From Hyposmocoma kahamanoa (taxonomy: Eukaryota; Arthropoda; Insecta; Lepidoptera; Cosmopterigidae), in contig NW_020653750.1 in assembly GCF_003589595.1 (NCBI RefSeq), forward strand, positions 5,649,688 through 5,713,687: 64,000 nt of DNA, given 5' to 3'. Each line of letters starts with the position of its first letter. Within the stretch, counting starts at the first letter, position 1. Under the pieces are notes generated by a model. It worked only from the letters and a program-made list of their open reading frames with translations. It had not been told where the DNA came from and searched no databases. The position numbers and the translations under genes are program-made. Below are positions 1-11,012 of the stretch, one piece after another.

Positions 1-186
1 ACTGCCGCTTCACCCATCACCCTGAGACATAAGTTGTTTGCGAATAGGCCATTCATCTACTAAACAAGTCCCATGTGCCTGTGTTCACCAGCATCTTTAT
101 ATCATTCAAAACCAGAACGCAATAATGCTAACATTATTGCTTAGCGACAGAAACAAGTAAGGTGGCAGTACATCTCTAAACGAACA
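1..186 (-). repeat. ~310-bp A-tailed repeat family, truncated copy at window edge
   Basis: This matches, in reverse complement, the middle of a family seen a dozen times here. It has the segments corresponding to GGTGAAATTACAGGCACATG, the CATTACTGC block and the TACTGCCACCTTAC block. It is cut by the left window edge and ends near 186, before the expected 5' end of the unit. It is non-coding. Confidence 0.75.
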
Positions 187-1594
187 GCCACTGTACTTAT
201 TCGCAACAAGTTTACTCATCAATTTTAAACATATTAAGTAATTAACAAACCACAATAAATACAGTGTACAATTTAAGTTATAAAACATTAACAGTAGTCA
301 TGAAAATCTCACAACAGAAAACAATAAGAAGCTTCTTGCGTCTTGTTTCTTTTGTGACAAATGATGATACTTGACAAAGGGTCATCGAAACAAAACTTGT
401 TTCACTTATTGGCAACTAACGAGGTCAAGAGCTAAAACTATTCTTATCTTGCTAACAAACAACAACTTACGTTCTTACGGAAGTACCCTTCTTTAGCGGT
501 AGCCCTTGATATGGGGTGGGAATGACATTTGTTGATACATTAGCTTTTTCAAACGCAAAACAAACAATGTGTATTAGAAGAGTTCACCGCAGAAAGGAGA
601 CGAACATAATAATGGTTAACCTATATGATATAATCCCATTGCCGGGTCTCCTCTTACAGGATTCGAAATCACGACCCTCTGCTATAGAAGCGGTAGGCTA
701 GGGAAACGGATATGCTTTCATACAATCTTGAGCCGGGTTGAAAAAAAACAAAGTGGTGTCAATTAACCGCTTATACTTCTATATTGCAAAGCAATCACGG
801 AAAATTTTTGCGGATTTTGGCAATCTGAGAGCAATAAGAGATTTAGTAAAAGTGAGGTTATGTAATTTAACAGCTGATTTTTTAAATGCGATCAATATTT
901 TTGTATTGATTGATGATTATTATATATTTGCTAAACTTGAAAGTCTAGAAAACTCAAACTCATATACCTACTTAAAGTATTACAGAGTGCATGCTATGTT
1001 CTTCTTTGGTATAAGTAATTTGAACTCTTTTAAATGTAATGGCAGCACTTCACATGGCTTCTTGTATTCGCTATTAAGTTTGATGTACTTGGCAAAATAT
1101 TTGACGTACAGACACACACGCAAACACTGACAATATGAACGTCTGCACATGGAACTAAGTAAGGAGTTAAAATAATGGATGTGACCATAGTGCAGACGGT
1201 TTACTTGCACATTTACCTATTTGGCTCCTTTGATGTGCGTCGAGAAACAGACCAGCGCGCGGTAACGCAAGTTTGGTGTTTGCTGTATTTGTCGAATAGG
1301 CAAACAAGGCAAATACTTTGTCACACATGCTGTCTACACATGGTGATTGCTTGCCAAATATATCAAATATGCAAACACAAATAGCCACGTGAAGTGCCAC
1401 AATAACAACACGTTCCATTAAATATTGTCACAACCAGCAAAAAAAATTAAAAATACTGTATCGATGAAACGAATAAACGAAATTAATTAATTGATTTGTA
1501 AATGTGATTCGTTTTTAAGATTTATTTTTATCATGTAATATTTTACTGTTAAGTACTCGTAACTCAGTTGACTCCAATGAATTTATTTATAATT
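187..1594. other. Gene-free stretch
   Basis: AT-rich sequence with no convincing gene. An open frame at 738-1130 (130 codons) has low-complexity composition, no recognisable domain and no ATG at its first codon. Around 655-700 there is a weak tRNA-like piece (GGATTCGAAATC) that may be an eroded SINE. Confidence 0.5.
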
Positions 1595-1641
1595 GATTCA
1601 ATCAAAATAATAATGAGTATTATTATTATTTTGATTGAATC
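1595..1641. repeat. Perfect 20-bp inverted repeat (hairpin)
   Basis: GATTCAATCAAAATAATAAT at 1595-1614 is exactly complementary to 1622-1641, with a 7-nt loop. It could be a tiny foldback element or a chance AT-rich palindrome that was extended. No target duplication is obvious. Confidence 0.7.
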
Positions 1642-1671
1642 TGATGCTAGCGATTTTGTAAGTTTTTAATT

Positions 1672-1879
1672 ATTAATAATAACGCGCACATACTCATAGC
1701 CCCGCACTAGGGAAACCCTGTATTGCGGGTGCCATGGACACGCATATAGGCAACCACAAATTACACCAAACCTCACGAGAGAAATAAATGTAGGCCATAC
1801 ATATTTGTCCCGAATCGGGAATCGAACCCTCGGACCTCTGCGTCCAACATGGTAACCGTTCGGCCACGTAGGCAGTTAA
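1672..1879 (-). mobile_element. tRNA-derived SINE, family A, near full length
   Basis: Read on the minus strand it begins with a tRNA-like head: GTGGCCGAACGG (A box) and, about 40 nt on, GGTTCGATTCC-like B-box sequence. The body then holds the CTCGTGAG and GTGCCATGGACAC... complement blocks shared by all copies. It ends in ATTATTAATA-type repeats. Transcription would be by RNA polymerase III from the internal boxes. Confidence 0.85.
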
Positions 1880-3284
1880 CCTCATTCACATTAATCGATA
1901 CAGTTAAATAGATATAATTATATAATTTTAGAATTCCGATTTTTCAAATTGATATTTCGGGTCGACATTTTATATTTGGAAATAGAAAAATATAAACATT
2001 TTCTAAACAATACCTAAATTTATTACAATTGCTCCGTAATTTTTAGGCCGCTAATAAATAAATTTGTTTGTTTGTTAATTTGTTTGTTTGCAATATTTGC
2101 TTAGTCGATCGATATGTTTCGCTACATGTTTCAATCAAGTAGCAAACATTATTTTCCATTTATAAACAAACTTTCAATCATACATAGTTACAAAAACCTT
2201 GTATATATATTCTTAAAATTATTACGGAACATTCTAAACATTGTTTGTTTTTCTTGTGAGTACACATTAATATGAGCAGTACAAATGTTGTTTGTTTTAA
2301 GACGTTATGAGTCAAACGTGAGAGGTAGTATCTTGAAATGCGACTTATGAAAATTAGGCAGTAAACGTCGTGTGATAGAAAGCGTCTGTTACTGAGAACT
2401 TGTGACTTTCAAACCTTGACATGCGGCTGGCAGTGTCATCTCGTTTGCAATAATCAACATACATAGTCTTTGAATAGTATATTTTCACCTTGACTGTGCT
2501 AACCGCGACTACGGAATAAAAAACAATGAAAGTGTCTTAAGCTTCGACTTATTATCAGAATCGCTGTTGCCAAAATTCACACTGTCACTGTTAAACACCA
2601 TGAAATGTTGATAATGGTTAGTCGTAGTTTCTAATTTAAAAATATGTAACAAATTCTGGATTTTTAATATAATTTTGAACTTTTCCCAGTTAGCATCGTT
2701 AAAAGTTCAATACCTATTGTCGCCTGTTACGTCTACGTTTTCATTATATATATATATATAAAGAATTTTCATTCAATGTGCTGCCGTGTAGGGGCAATAC
2801 TTGAAAGATTATGAAACTATGAGACGAACGAATAACGTCCTCAAAAAAAAGTCGACCATAGTGCAGCGGTATAAGGTTTACTTTCTTTTCTTATAACATA
2901 AAATGTATTACGAAAATAGGTACTAGGAGGCAAGGGGCACACGACACGAGCAAGTGCTGGACTGGAATTGACTGTGTTAGGGTACCGTAGTCACATCACA
3001 ATAGCATCCCTGAACCCCTAATTACACATCTTGTCTCTGCAGAGACCTACCTGAGTGCGAAGTCGATTTAAAAACTTCCACACTTATAAACGATTATAAA
3101 ACGCAGATCGCAACCTGGTAGTAGTTATTCTTGAGAGATGATGAAAGCAGATGACGGAGGTTTTTCTGCTTCTGATCATTTGGTGGTGGCCGTATTTATA
3201 GAGTGTGTCGACTGGTCGTCAAGTTTCCGACCTAGTAAAACGTAGTGATGTTATTTAAAAATTGTTCTTTTTCATTTCATCTCT
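1880..3284. other. Gene-free stretch with TA microsatellite
   Basis: No coding signal seen. It contains a short (TA)n run at about 2742-2760 and TTTG-rich runs at about 2065-2095. Confidence 0.5.
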
Positions 3285-3746
3285 TCTTATTAACCGACTA
3301 TAAAACAAGGAGGAGGTTTTCAATTCGACTGTATGGTGATTTATATATATATATGCGATAACGAAATGTTTGAACCGATTTTGATGATTCTTTTTTTGTT
3401 GGAAAGAGGAAAAATACCTCAGTAATAGTCCCATTTCAATTTGAAGAAAATATTGCACCTCTAAGGGTCGTATTCTAGAACTCTACTCAATGCTCAAGTC
3501 AGGATTGCACTGGCAACACAAGCACTGGAAATATGACCCTAATGGCAGAGACTTGAGTATGATTTCTAGTGCTTTAAACCATACTCAAATCCTGACTTGA
3601 GCATTGAGTAGAGTTCTAGAATACGACCCTAAGAGTGGCAAGCTAGGCGATGAACCGGTATCGCGCACTTTCCGGTGATTTCAATAAAATTTGGTAAATA
3701 GATGTAATTCCACGAACTATTCAGGTCGGTTTTTTTAGTGCTATGT
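3285..3746 (+). repeat. ACCGACTTCAAA repeat family, copy split by a TIR element
   Basis: It starts TTAACCGACTATAAAACAAG and ends CAGGTCGGTTTTTTT, which are imperfect terminal inverted repeats (AACCGACYTCAAAA type). Interior landmarks shared with other copies are AACCGATTTTGATGATTC, CCCATTTCAATTTGAAG and GCGCACTTTCCGGT. The 165-bp element at 3465-3629 interrupts it. It is probably a non-autonomous DNA element; class not determined. Confidence 0.7.
3465..3629. mobile_element. Complete 165-bp MITE with 42-bp perfect TIRs and TAA duplication
   Basis: The first 42 bases, beginning GGGTCGTATTCTAGAACTCT, are exactly repeated in inverted orientation at the end. TAA at 3462-3464 and TAA at 3630-3632 form the target-site duplication. 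Removing the element and one TAA restores the interrupted host repeat (CACCTC-TAA-GAGTGGCAAG), as in the uninterrupted sister copies. A 3-bp TWA duplication and a GGG start are typical of PIF/Harbinger-type MITEs; that assignment is inferred from these hallmarks. It has no coding capacity. Confidence 0.93.
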
Positions 3747-4311
3747 ACGGAGATTATTATAAAAAATATATAATATAATGAAAAATATAAAGAATATCAT
3801 GGTAGTAACAACATTATGCGAATTATTTTATTTTTATGCCTTTTATTATAGATAGAGCATATACAACGCATCTATCTCCTTGGTATTTTATAATATTAAT
3901 AACGCACAGCAAATTGATTGCCTACGCTGTACAGGCTCTAAAATTTGAAACATTTATACCGAAACGGCATTAACCCAAGCAGAAGGGATGAAACCTGGCG
4001 TACCGCAAGGTAATTCCACTTGAGGCCACCTTTACGAATCCTTTGCTATTTCTACGTATTTTGTTTGATGTTTTCTCTCAAATTTTTTTTTTTTAATTTA
4101 ATTTGATAAATGTTTATTCGTATGATTTAATGCTACTAATTGAGTGTCTTCATCTGCAATTAAAAATTATATCTCACGTCTTTGCAAATTCGTAATTTAA
4201 AAATACATTTTGCTTCGATTATTTATTTTACTGATTACCTGAAACAATCATTTGGCAAAATACGTAACAAAGAACTGAACAACTGAATATATATAATAGC
4301 TGGTACTGCAG
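3747..4311. other. Gene-free stretch
   Basis: AT-rich, no coding or repeat signal that I can name. Confidence 0.4.
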
Positions 4312-4548
4312 TCATCATCATCATCTTCAACCCCTTTATATGTCCCACTGCTCGGCACGGCTCTCGTTTCAGGCGAGGATAACATTGTTGGCCCATTGCG
4401 GGTTGGGGACTTCACCGTAAAACTCTTGGTAAATTTCATATTAAATTTCATCGCAGATAAATTTCGAAAACTTAGAGGTGCGACTCCGGATTCAAACCCA
4501 TGACCTTGCATGGCATGACCATTATTAACCATTAGGCTACCACGGCTG
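4312..4548 (+). mobile_element. SINE-like element, family B (CATCATCATC...CCCACTGCT type)
   Basis: It begins with (CAT)n, then TATGTCCCACTGCTCGGCA, GCGGGTTGGGGACTTCAC, and ends with a tRNA-like part, AGAGGTGCGACTCCGGATTC then CCATTAGGCTACCACGGCT. This order recurs at 62842-63110 and, reversed, at 33590-33719. As I recall, this is a very widespread lepidopteran repeat of Metulj-like SINE type; the name is from memory. Confidence 0.75.
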
Positions 4549-5136
4549 TTTCCACGGTAGGTACCCCAGTATATCAAAGGATTACCATTACTTTCACCGT
4601 GTATTACCAATTTTTGTCCACAAATAACTGCTTACAGAGTAGAACTGCGATGACAGAGCCTTTTCACCAAAACACAGCCGCTGTAGGGGAGTAATTAACG
4701 AACTTTCAGCACGTAGCCACATTTTAATCCGACATAAAGCGTCGTTCTGGTCACGAACGAAAGTTCCATCGATCGATACTGATAAGTAGTACCGTATATT
4801 TTTGATATTATAAAAAATGTGGTTATCTTTGGAGTAATGAATCGTCTGGAAAAATTTGACGCTAAAAATTGACCCACTGGAACGGACACCAGCAACTGAA
4901 ATTTAATTTGGAAGAGAGAGGGAATATTATAGCTTGTAAAATTACATGGTTTCATAAGTTATGGATTTTTCGTTCGAGGTTTCACTTAGTAAGTAAATGG
5001 ATGTAAGATGACTACACTAAGGGTCCCAAGTGAAAACCAGTACTGGGAACGCATTGAGATTTTAAGCAAATCGAGTTAGTGACCCTTTTGTGACCCCAAC
5101 TGGCATCACAGACAAGTATTTTTATACTTAGTGGCT
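4549..5136. other. Gene-free stretch
   Basis: No gene or repeat recognised. A short open frame at 4695-4955 (minus) shows no domain or biased composition. Confidence 0.4.
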
Positions 5137-5640
5137 TTTTAACCGACTTCAAAAAAGGGGAGGTTATACGTTTGGCTGTGTATTTGTTTTCACATATCTC
5201 TGTCAATTGCGGACCGATTTTGAAAATTCTTTTTTTGTTTGAAAAGGTGCACTATTGTAGTGGTCCAATGACACCAAGTCAGATTCTAATGAGGGGATCC
5301 CATGAAACTCGAAGGAAATCTTCAAATTTTATAGACATTTCCGTGTATTCACCAATTTCTCCATCAATTGTGCATCGATTTTGAAATTTTTTTGTTTTGT
5401 TTATAACTATTGAAATTATCACAAATTACTATTTATTTTCTGCAAATAAAAGTCGACTTTTCACTTGACGCAACACATGTGATCAACAAATCACCGTCAC
5501 CGTGACAACCAGAAAATCGAATACAAAATGTACAAAGGAGCCCGTAATAGTCCCATTGTCACCAAGAAGTCAGAATCTGATGAGGGGATCCCATGGAAAT
5601 TCAAAAACGCCGATATTCAAATTTTTGAGGTCGGTTTTTT
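5137..5640 (+). repeat. ACCGACTTCAAA repeat family, diverged copy
   Basis: It opens TTAACCGACTTCAAAAAAGG and closes TTTTTGAGGTCGGTTTTTT. Two internal segments share the phrase ATGAGGGGATCCCATG (near 5291 and 5580), so part of the unit is duplicated or two copies are fused. It is non-coding. Confidence 0.6.
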
Positions 5641-5667
5641 TTTCAATGAAAAAGTTACAATTATTAT

Positions 5668-5866
5668 ATTCTTATAAATCAAAATCACAGTTAATTTAAA
5701 AAAAGAAACTACTACGTATCCTAAACAGAGATTTTATTATTAAAAATATCATCTCAAATATCATATAATATCACTAAATGAAATAATTTAAAAATAAACC
5801 CTTGCACAAATCAAAAATAACTAGGTAAGAAAATAAACATATTCAAAACAAGCTATTTGTGAATTA
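5668..5866 (-). repeat. LTR-like direct repeat, distal copy
   Basis: From TTCTTATAAATCAAAATCAC to TAACTAGGTAAGAAAATAA and CAAGCTATTT this matches 6926-7075 in the same orientation at high identity, apart from a ~40-bp AT insertion. It lies downstream of the gag relic, so it would be the R/U5 part of the 3' LTR. The U3/promoter part of the other repeat is not present here. Confidence 0.65.
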
Positions 5867-5967
5867 TCATGTTTACGCATGTTATAAGAACCAGTGTTCG
5901 GCGAACAGACAAGAGTGGTCGATGTTTGACGGAACCGCTCTGGGTTTAACTTAGGCAGACAGGAATT

Positions 5968-6842
5968 GCACAAGATCTATTGGGTGCAGCTTGGCGTTAG
6001 ATATCGCAGCCTTAACCTGAGGATCGGCGATACCGCGCACTGCAATTGCGGCCTTCAAGTTGTGCGACAGCCCTTTAACGATATTTAAGCGCAAGAGTAT
6101 TCGTACGCGTACGTGACAAACTTATTAGAGGTAGTATTAATGACCTCATATAGCACAGTGGCCATATCAATTTCACGTGGACACAAGGATCTAAATTGAT
6201 TTTTAAAATTTGTCCATGTATGATCATTGCTAAACCAATTGCGGCCACGACCTACCTCTGCACACCAGGCGTCAAAATCGTTGACACTCAGATCAAAGTT
6301 TGAAATAAAGTAGTGCATAGGCCTTACTTGTAACAGCGATGATAATGCACCAACTATCCTGTCCGAAATGCCGACGTTATCGGCGTGAGAGTCGCGGAAC
6401 GCCACTCTGGTTCCGTCTGTGGCAATCTCTTCCATGCTGGTAGCCTGCATCTGCGGTGTGGGTAGCGGCGATTACGGCTGACGCTTGGTAACGGTACGTG
6501 ACATAGAAGTAGAAGTCGTAGGCAATCTATTTTCGAGAGCGTTTAACCTGTCACAAACCTTTTTTTTTCTATATCTATGGTCACAAATAGTATTTATAGC
6601 ATCGTGCTTAGAAGAATCGCGACGACCACCGGAGCCATCACGGCGGCGTCTCCGTGAACTATCCAGATCATGAGACCTGTCGAGGTGCCTAGATGTCCGC
6701 TATCAATCGCTCGATCTGCTATAACTCGAACGAGTACTCCTCCTATCTACACTCTCATCACGGCGTCGAGCAGGAGAACCACGAGTCTCACGTCGCCTAT
6801 CTTTAGTTGAACGTTTTTTCGATTTCGAACTACGACCTGACA
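5968..6842 (-). pseudogene. gag-like gene relic of an LTR retrotransposon
   Basis: A minus-strand frame starts at an ATG near 6842. The N-terminus is Arg/Ser-rich (MSGRSSKSKKRST..., many RS and RR pairs). It runs through a basic linker into a gag-like core with RVAFRDS, DFDAWCAEV, WTNFKNQF and SNKFVTYAYEY, then a segment with RLNIVKGLS and GIADPQVKAAI before a stop at 5968-5970. The frame is broken by adjacent stop codons near 6708, a stop near 6478, and a frameshift near 6085. Conserved-looking hydrophobic spacing and the flanking direct repeats support structural-polyprotein origin, probably Ty3/Gypsy-like. No protease, reverse transcriptase or integrase is present, so this copy is defective. 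The core at 6085-6450 is the best-preserved part. Confidence 0.65.
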
Positions 6843-6904
6843 TGTTTTGAACTATTTACAAAGGATAGGTGGCAATAATAGCATAGGAAACGTGTTAATT
6901 TTGC

Positions 6905-6924
6905 GTTGCGATCCCACCGCTGCT
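6905..6924 (-). promoter_or_regulatory. Candidate primer-binding site (tRNA-Leu type)
   Basis: Directly inside the upstream LTR-like repeat, the plus strand reads ATCCCACCGCTGC (6911-6923). From memory, tRNA-Leu 3' ends read ATCCCACCGCTGCCACCA; the 13-base match places a tRNA-Leu complement exactly where an LTR element's primer site should be. The terminal TGG of a perfect site is not preserved. Confidence 0.5.
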
Positions 6925-6925
6925 C

Positions 6926-7190
6926 TTATAAATCAAAATCACGGTTAGTTTAAAAAAAAAACGAAACTATTACGTAACCTAAACAGACAATAAATGAAAA
7001 AATTTAAAAATAAACCGTTGCACAAATGAAAAATAACTAGGTAAGAAAATAAGCATGTTCAAATCAAGCTATTTTTATAGGGATGAGAGACGTCTGTTGC
7101 TACTCAGCGCCAAAACGAGGTTTCAGCCACGTGGCGCTGCTTTTATATATTCCTCACAGCCAGGGAGGTGCTCGGCCGGGGGCGGTTATC
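6926..7190 (-). repeat. LTR-like direct repeat with TATA box, promoter-proximal copy
   Basis: Its 6926-7075 part is the direct repeat of 5668-5866. Beyond it, reading minus, is a GC-richer block with ATATATAAAAGC at 7139-7150, a good TATA box about 60 bp upstream of the shared segment. Together with the primer site and gag start this fits a 5' LTR. The outer boundary is not fixed, and no target duplication was found. Confidence 0.55.
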
Positions 7191-8045
7191 CTCTAAGAAT
7201 ATATATATAATGTAAAAAATCTAAGGATTCATTGAGATTTTCTTTTTGTGATTTTGTTTTGAATTTATTTATTTATTTGTGTCGTAATGTAAATATTTTT
7301 GATGTTGAATGTTTATATTTTTTTTTGTTTTCCTTCTCTTTTTCTTACATGGTCTCATTTGTGGTAGTCAAATAAATTATTTTTCTTTCTTTATTTTCCC
7401 TTTCTATAATTAACAGGAAACCCATTACGTATGCCAAAATTTTTCTTTGAATTTTCCTTAATCACTTTTCCAATTTTTCTTGATTAACTATGTGCATTTT
7501 AAAGCGAATTTTTCCTCAGTATTTTTTTATGATCACCGTGTATAACGCGTCGGAAAATTGTAAGCAGAGTGGTAAGTGAAAACGCACTAAACCCTGAAAA
7601 TGCGTCTTTTTATGAAAACTGTAATAAATCCTGCCTATGATAATTCAAAACCGGAATGACGGAGCGATATTTAAAAAAGACGAGTAGAATAGAAGAGCTA
7701 TAATAATGGCTTCACTAGTCTGCTATTATTAGATCAGATTTTACTTCTTTATTTGCTTATTTACATTTTTAATTGGATTTGGGGACTTTTGAAAGGAGTC
7801 AACTTCAAATGGAGAGAGAAGCTTCCTTGTGTGTTAGAATGCAGTTACTGCCATAGCTAACCCGCCTGTCATAAAAGCAATAGCAATTTTAATAGCTAAA
7901 GTTTAGCAATTTAAGCAGACTTAATGCAATGACTAGTCCATCTAGAATGCTTTTCATCGGACTTTGATTTAGCGTCTCTTTAACTATCCATTAGCTCATA
8001 ATTACATTTACATTTATTTGTTCAATATAACCTACTAATATACCT
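7191..8045. other. Gene-free stretch with a retrotransposon-tail-like end
   Basis: TTGTGGTAGTCAAATAAATTATTTTTCTTTCTTT near 7360-7395 resembles the 3' end plus short tandem tail of a non-LTR element on the plus strand, but no coding part precedes it. Otherwise nothing recognised. Confidence 0.4.
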
Positions 8046-8260
8046 TATGACTGCGCTGGCTCAGTGTTAAGCCACTATATGCGCATGATGAGGATGTCGC
8101 CGATTCGATTCCCGATAGGATAACAAACTTTTGTACATTGGTTCTAGTTTGGAATTTACAGGTAGTAACACCAGAATAAGTTCTTACTCCGTTCATGGAA
8201 TTTTCTAATTTAGGACCAGGCATATCACGAATTGATGCAATTCGTAACTTTGGTAAATAA
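8046..8260 (+). mobile_element. tRNA-derived SINE, family C
   Basis: The tRNA-like head reads TGCGCTGGCTCAGTGTTAAG (A box TGGCTCAGTG) and GCCGATTCGATTCCC (B box) about 40 nt later. An unrelated body follows (GTACATTGGTTCTAGTTTGG). A true tRNA is ruled out because the acceptor stem does not close. Only one copy in this window. Confidence 0.65.
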
Positions 8261-8654
8261 AGCCACATATTTATGATCATACGCTAAAACTAGTTTACGC
8301 TATACGTAAGTGAAAGTCATGAAAGTAATACGAACTAGATGAAAAATATTATGTACCTATATGTCGCAACATTATCACAGCAGCACAGCGCCACCTGGCG
8401 GATATTTGCGGAACTATGATTGTCCATTAATTTAATTACAACTCCACCTATAAAGTAGAAACCTCCAAAGAAGGTGAAACGACAAGCAGTACGCTTGGAT
8501 GTGGTCAATACGGCAAAACCGGAACTGAAAATTATCATAAATTAATATAATTAATAATAAATTAAACTTAATAAAAATTCATTCAGTAAAATAATTTGTA
8601 AAACTTAATGTAGCGTAAATTCGAATGTTTTCTTTGTAAAATTAAAAATAAGGT

Positions 8655-8880
8655 ATTTAATTAATAACTATTAACTATAGTGAAAAAATAGGGTGGTTTG
8701 CATTAATATTAGACATAACTGGTTGAAGACTGTACCACCTCAGTCAACCGTGACCATGGGACTTGTAAAGTAAGTCGTAAGTCGGTTTGTTTGAAAAAAA
8801 AATATACGCGATTTAAATCCGGAAAAATAGTTTCATTTCCTATGAAAATTATCAGTTATAATGTTGCTATCGCTACCGGA
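8655..8880 (+). repeat. Fragment of a Penelope-like repeat (tentative)
   Basis: Shares TATAGTGAAAAAATAGGGTGG, TTGCATTAATATTAGAC, CCGTGACCATGGGACYTG and GCGATTTAAATCCGGAAAAA with copies at 17150-17312 (reversed) and 31436-31545. The phrase around GGCCCGAAACGTTGG in the other copies recalls non-coding ends of Penelope-like elements in insects. That class call is from memory and tentative. Confidence 0.4.
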
Positions 8881-9612
8881 CGTAACAGTTGTTAGTCGTG
8901 AAGTTGGTAGGTTAGCCAACCAGGGGGCCAATCGCGCTATTTTCGCAAGGTTTAACCTTACAACATTTGAGGTTTTGGTTTTGGTTAATTAATGGTTCTA
9001 CCGACGCACAAAATGCAATCGCGCTATAAGTTTTAATGAACCTAAACCTCAACTAAACCTCCAACTATAACCTCGTATTATATTTTAAGAGACGTGCCTT
9101 GACTTCCTAAAACCGACTAAATTTTACCGTAAAACGCACTGAAATGTCAATATCTACGAATTCAAGTCTATAAAAGAGCGATTTAAAAAAAGTGTGTAAA
9201 AGAAATGTCATTAAAGTCTATTGTAAACAAACATATGAGTTGTGATTTGATTCTCACAGGACATTGGCGCAATCGCCATTTTTTTTGTATAATTTTTATA
9301 ATAATATTAAACTACCGTACATAGTTATTTTTACTTGACATTGGCAAAATCATTGATTATTTCAATGGAGCCGTAACATTTAAAAGAAGAAGAAGAAGAA
9401 GAGTTGTGATTTGAACCAAATTAATTGAATTTAGTGTGTTGTTGTTGTAGATAAAACACGCAGAGGTAAGTACCTACACATTGTTTTCCTGTTTTAATAT
9501 TCTATTTAATAAAATAGTATCTTTTTATACAATCAAATAGGTACCTACGCTAACTACTATTAATTTCGAAATGTTAGCAATGTAGAATTAATAATGATGC
9601 TCGTATTTCAGC

Positions 9613-10672
9613 CAGTGTGGATGCGGTCGTACGGCGAGCGACCACTGTAAGCCAGCTCCATCTTTGCTGGAGTTCGAATCGCACAGAGATGTGGCTTGAG
9701 AATGACTTCGCTCGGCGTTGTTCGCGCGTGTTATCAGCACGCCTTTGGTGCGAGTGTGTGGCTATTTTGTGGCCCCGCAATAGATGCCGAAAGGTGAGCT
9801 ATAATGCGAGGTAATAGGATACAGTGAGTGGATCACTCACCGTTATTGTACCAGAACTCATATCACTATAATATGCAATGTTATTATTGTTATTCAGGTA
9901 TGGAATGGTATGAAAAGCAGGGTGAGAATCTACGCCACATCGACTGTGGCAGAGGCCCTACCAACCTTCCTAAAGGACACCAACTCTAGCACAAAGTAAC
10001 TAAATAACTTCAAACATACAATTCAATAACAAACTTTCTCACTCTTTATTATTAATTAAAAAACAAAGTAACTTTCAATTTGAGCAAATTCTTTCCCACT
10101 CTTTATTACATCACATCTATTATTTCATTGACAGCGAGCTGATGAGCGTTGGAGCAGAGCCGGGTAGAATTCTTATGCATTGAGGAGCTGCGAGCATGCG
10201 AAGCATTCTTGCAGCAAGTGAATGCTGGCAGGGTGCAGGCTGAGGCAGCTATTATTTCTGCCAAAGCAGATGATCTGCATGCCCAGTCCGTAGCTGCCAT
10301 TTGCAAAGCAATTACCGAGTTGGTGCCTGCAGTTAACCTTTTTGATAGAATATTTAACAAGAATGACAGGTTTGTTTTCAACATGTTTTTTTAATTCCTG
10401 CTGATGATATGTTCAATTGTGGAAATCTGAAAGAGCGTAAGGAACGAAGGTCTAATCTGTAGATTTTTGTCCCCTTTATATTTCCACAGTGATATAAACA
10501 TTTTTTTAAATGTATTTTGAAAAGGCCCCTAAACATTCTGGCGTTTATGTTGGCTTCATACTGTATGTATATGCTTTATCTGTCACTACTCTCATGAGAG
10601 GTATGGCACAGTCTTAAATTTAGGTCTCCAATCTTACTATATACATATTTTTGTTTCAGACTTCTTTGAAGA
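9613..10672 (+). CDS. Candidate spliced gene inside the TIR element (possible DNA-binding adaptor)
   Basis: Proposed exons: 9613-9791 (TTTCAG acceptor, AAAG/GTGAGC donor, one frame open throughout); 9898-9995 (ATTCAG acceptor, in phase, encoding VWNGMKSRVRIYATS); about 10160-10370, an acidic helical segment with IEELRACEAFLQQV and RVQAEAAIISAKADD; and a last exon from 10660 after TTTGTTTCAG with an early stop, then AATAAA near 10727. A tryptophan-containing basic motif followed by an Ala/Glu-rich helix is how Myb/SANT- or MADF-type accessory proteins of DNA transposons often look, but I recognise no definite family. The 5' end is not found. The acceptor at 10160 is weak; an alternative is a fragment of an eroded gene. 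Confidence 0.38.
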
Positions 10673-11012
10673 ATCAAAAGCAATCTCGCTGTGGAAATGA
10701 AGGATGATTTGGGGTAGATTGAGGCAATAAATAAACTAAAAATACACTCTTTTTTTATTTCAACCTATTAAAAGTATACATCAATTTAGATATTAAGATA
10801 ATAAACAATTACAATAGGTATACATCGTCATCTTAGAATGAATACCTCATATTTCTATGTAATTTTTTAGGATGAAGATAAAAATATGGTGTGAAGTATA
10901 GTAAATGCAATAATGTGTGTAGTTAGCATTTTAATTACTTAAATTATACCTCTTTTAGATACTATATTAATAATACATTATTACTAATGTATTAATAATA
11001 CATTATTAATTT

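Noticed and set aside
738..1130. 130-codon plus-strand open frame
   Set aside because: No domain, no ATG at its first codon, AT-driven composition (Ile/Leu/Tyr/Phe/Asn); length is within chance for AT-rich non-coding DNA.
3465..3629. Reading the 3.46-3.63 kb inverted repeat as a microRNA precursor or CRISPR-like repeat
   Set aside because: The TAA duplication and restored empty site show it is a transposon insertion. No regularly spaced repeat array exists anywhere in the window.
9574..9780. Minus-strand 68-codon frame in the TIR element
   Set aside because: The plus-strand reading has matching splice sites and joins in phase to the next exon; the minus frame has none.
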